From NCBI GenBank assembly GCA_013204685.1, contig JABMSC010000132.1:1-30152 (forward strand): DNA of 30,152 bases. The letters are read 5' to 3'. The position numbers and the translations under genes are program-made. Source of the stretch: Candidatus Omnitrophota bacterium. GTDB lineage: Bacteria; Omnitrophota; Gorgyraeia; Tantalellales; Tantalellaceae. Each line of letters begins with the position of its first letter. Within the stretch, counting starts at the first letter, position 1. The notes beneath the pieces were generated by a model. The model was not told where the DNA came from and made no database searches. It saw only the letters and a list, made by a program, of their open reading frames with translations. Positions 28,916 through 30,152 of the stretch are shown here, in pieces.

Positions 28916-30152
28916 ATGAACGGAGCATTGTTATCAGCACTGGAAAAGATAGAAAGAGAAAAAGGCATAAGCAAAGAGATCTTATTCGAGGCCATTGAAA
29001 GCGCGCTTGTGAGCGCCGCTCGAAAGGTCATAGATGACCCAAATATCACTAAAGAGGACATAGAGGTCAGGATAGATGCGGAAACCGGCGAGATCGGGAT
29101 CTTCATGGATGACGAAGAAGTGGAAAGTGCCAGGTTTGGAAGGATCGCGGCCCAGACCGCCAAGCAGGTGATCATCCAGAAGATACGTGAAGCGGAAAGA
29201 GATGTGATCCATGATAAGTATATCAAAAAAGTCGGAACTATAATCAGCGGTGCGGTTCACCGGTTTGACAAAGGAAACGTTCTCGTCGAACTGGATGATG
29301 CTGAAGCGGTCCTCCCTAAAACACATCAGATACCGCGCGAAAAGTTCCGCCAGGGCGAAGTAATAAGAGCGTATCTTATTTCTGTGGAGAGAAACACTTC
29401 GGGCCCTGAGATAGTTTTATCCCGTACCGATGAGGGATTTGTGAAAAAGTTATTCGAACTTGAAGTTCCCGAAATATCGCAGGGCGTTGTAGAAATAATG
29501 GCGCTCGCCAGGGAACCGGGCGAAAGAACGAAACTGGCCGTTCATTCAAAGGATGAGAAGGTTGACCCGGTAGGCGCGTGTGTCGGCATGCGCGGATCCA
29601 GGGTGAGAGATATAGTAAAGGAGCTGCACGGGGAAAGGATAGATATAATCAGGTGGGATGAGGATATACGAATTTATCTCCCCTCAGCCGTCAGCCCGGC
29701 TGAAATAACACGAATGGTTATAGATCGGGAAAATAACACTATAAAAGTAACCGTTCCCAAGGATCAGTTAGCTCTTTTAATAGGAAAGAAGGGGAGGAAT
29801 ATAAGACTGGCTTCCAAACTATTGGACTGGGAATTGATAGCTGATTCGGAAAGAGAAACGGTTGATATTTCTTTGTCGGAAGTTGATGGCATAGGAAAGA
29901 AGACGCTTGAAAAACTTCTGGAAGGCGGCTATGACAATGTGGATAAAGTGCTTAATGACGGAGTAGATGAACTTGTCAAGCTGGAAGGAATAGGCGAAAA
30001 GATAGCTCAGAAAGCATATAATGCCTGTGAAAAAGTTTACTTAGAAGTCGTAGGAAGCTCTCTTGAGGAGGAAGAAAAGGAAAAAGCTGAAGAAGAGCAG
30101 GAAGCCAAAGAACAGCCGGAAGCCGCTAAAGGTGAGGGAGAAACTCCGGAAG
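28916..30152 (+). CDS. nusA: Transcription termination/antitermination factor NusA, 3' end cut off
   Basis: 412 residues are present and the frame is open at the right edge. The RNA-polymerase-binding N-terminal domain spans about 1-105 (starting MNGALLSALEKIEREKGISKEILF). An S1 domain follows (about 106-175, TIISGAVHRFDKGNVLVEL). KH1 is around PVGACVGMRGSRVRDIV and KH2 around QLALLIGKKGRNIRLASKL. A helix-hairpin-helix pair comes next (DGIGKKTLEKLL and LEGIGEKIAQKAY). The visible end is a Glu/Lys-rich acidic tail. ATG at 28916 has GGAG at 28905-28908. That GGAG lies in a duplicate of the start region: ATGAACGGAG occurs at 28900 and again at 28916. Confidence 0.94.
   Translation, partial: MNGALLSALEKIEREKGISKEILFEAIESALVSAARKVIDDPNITKEDIEVRIDAETGEIGIFMDDEEVESARFGRIAAQTAKQVIIQKIREAERDVIHDKYIKKVGTIISGAVHRFDKGNVLVELDDAEAVLPKTHQIPREKFRQGEVIRAYLISVERNTSGPEIVLSRTDEGFVKKLFELEVPEISQGVVEIMALAREPGERTKLAVHSKDEKVDPVGACVGMRGSRVRDIVKELHGERIDIIRWDEDIRIYLPSAVSPAEITRMVIDRENNTIKVTVPKDQLALLIGKKGRNIRLASKLLDWELIADSERETVDISLSEVDGIGKKTLEKLLEGGYDNVDKVLNDGVDELVKLEGIGEKIAQKAYNACEKVYLEVVGSSLEEEEKEKAEEEQEAKEQPEAAKGEGETPE

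Overview
This window looks like a chromosomal segment of a Gram-negative (diderm) bacterium from an uncultivated lineage. My best guess is the PVC/Omnitrophota (OP3) neighbourhood. Evidence for a diderm is direct: Kdo and heptose synthesis, a lipid A acyltransferase, Lpt transport, an OmpA-type lipoprotein and RseP. The lineage is an inference from gene content, a variant CdsA signature and many dispersed palindromic repeats. All 33 genes and one gene remnant lie on the + strand, mostly in tight housekeeping operons. I see no rRNA, tRNA, CRISPR array, transposase or prophage.

Layout. (1) 1-9866, cell envelope: the end of a GT9 heptosyltransferase, then thioredoxin behind a good promoter, then a nearly gapless run of heptose kinase, kdsB, kdsA, kdsD, kdsC, the complete preQ0/preQ1 set queD-queC-queE-queF, an LpxL-type acyltransferase, an extended lptC and lptB. 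(2) 9867-10226: a repeat cluster where many proteobacteria have rpoN, followed by long hpf with its own promoter. (3) 10810-12730: trigger factor and clpP, without clpX. (4) 12845-18424, metabolism: a class V aminotransferase, serA, a homocitrate/isopropylmalate synthase-like enzyme and purA. (5) 18630-26563: an OmpA-domain lipoprotein, then the conserved order uppS, cdsA, dxr, rseP, ispG, proS (isoprenoid, carrier-lipid and phospholipid synthesis, membrane proteolysis, prolyl-tRNA charging). (6) 26645-28184: an accessory insert with a thioredoxin-type arsenate reductase, a DUF1622 membrane protein, an exported YwqK-like repeat protein and a truncated glycosyltransferase. (7) 28402 to the edge: rimP and nusA, behind a promoter and a strong intrinsic terminator that suggests attenuation.

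The two most notable signals are these. First, purA is split into two frames exactly at a canonical -1 slippery heptamer (A AAA AAG). Slipping there restores a full-length, fully conserved enzyme, so this is either programmed frameshifting, transcriptional slippage or a one-base homopolymer error. Second, at least four families of palindromic repeats sit between genes. Several start within one or two bases of a stop codon, one is nested inside another, and one palindrome lies in frame inside the hpf linker.

I did not find a convincing undescribed defence or mobile system. The unusual content is the frameshift, the nusA leader and the repeat biology.
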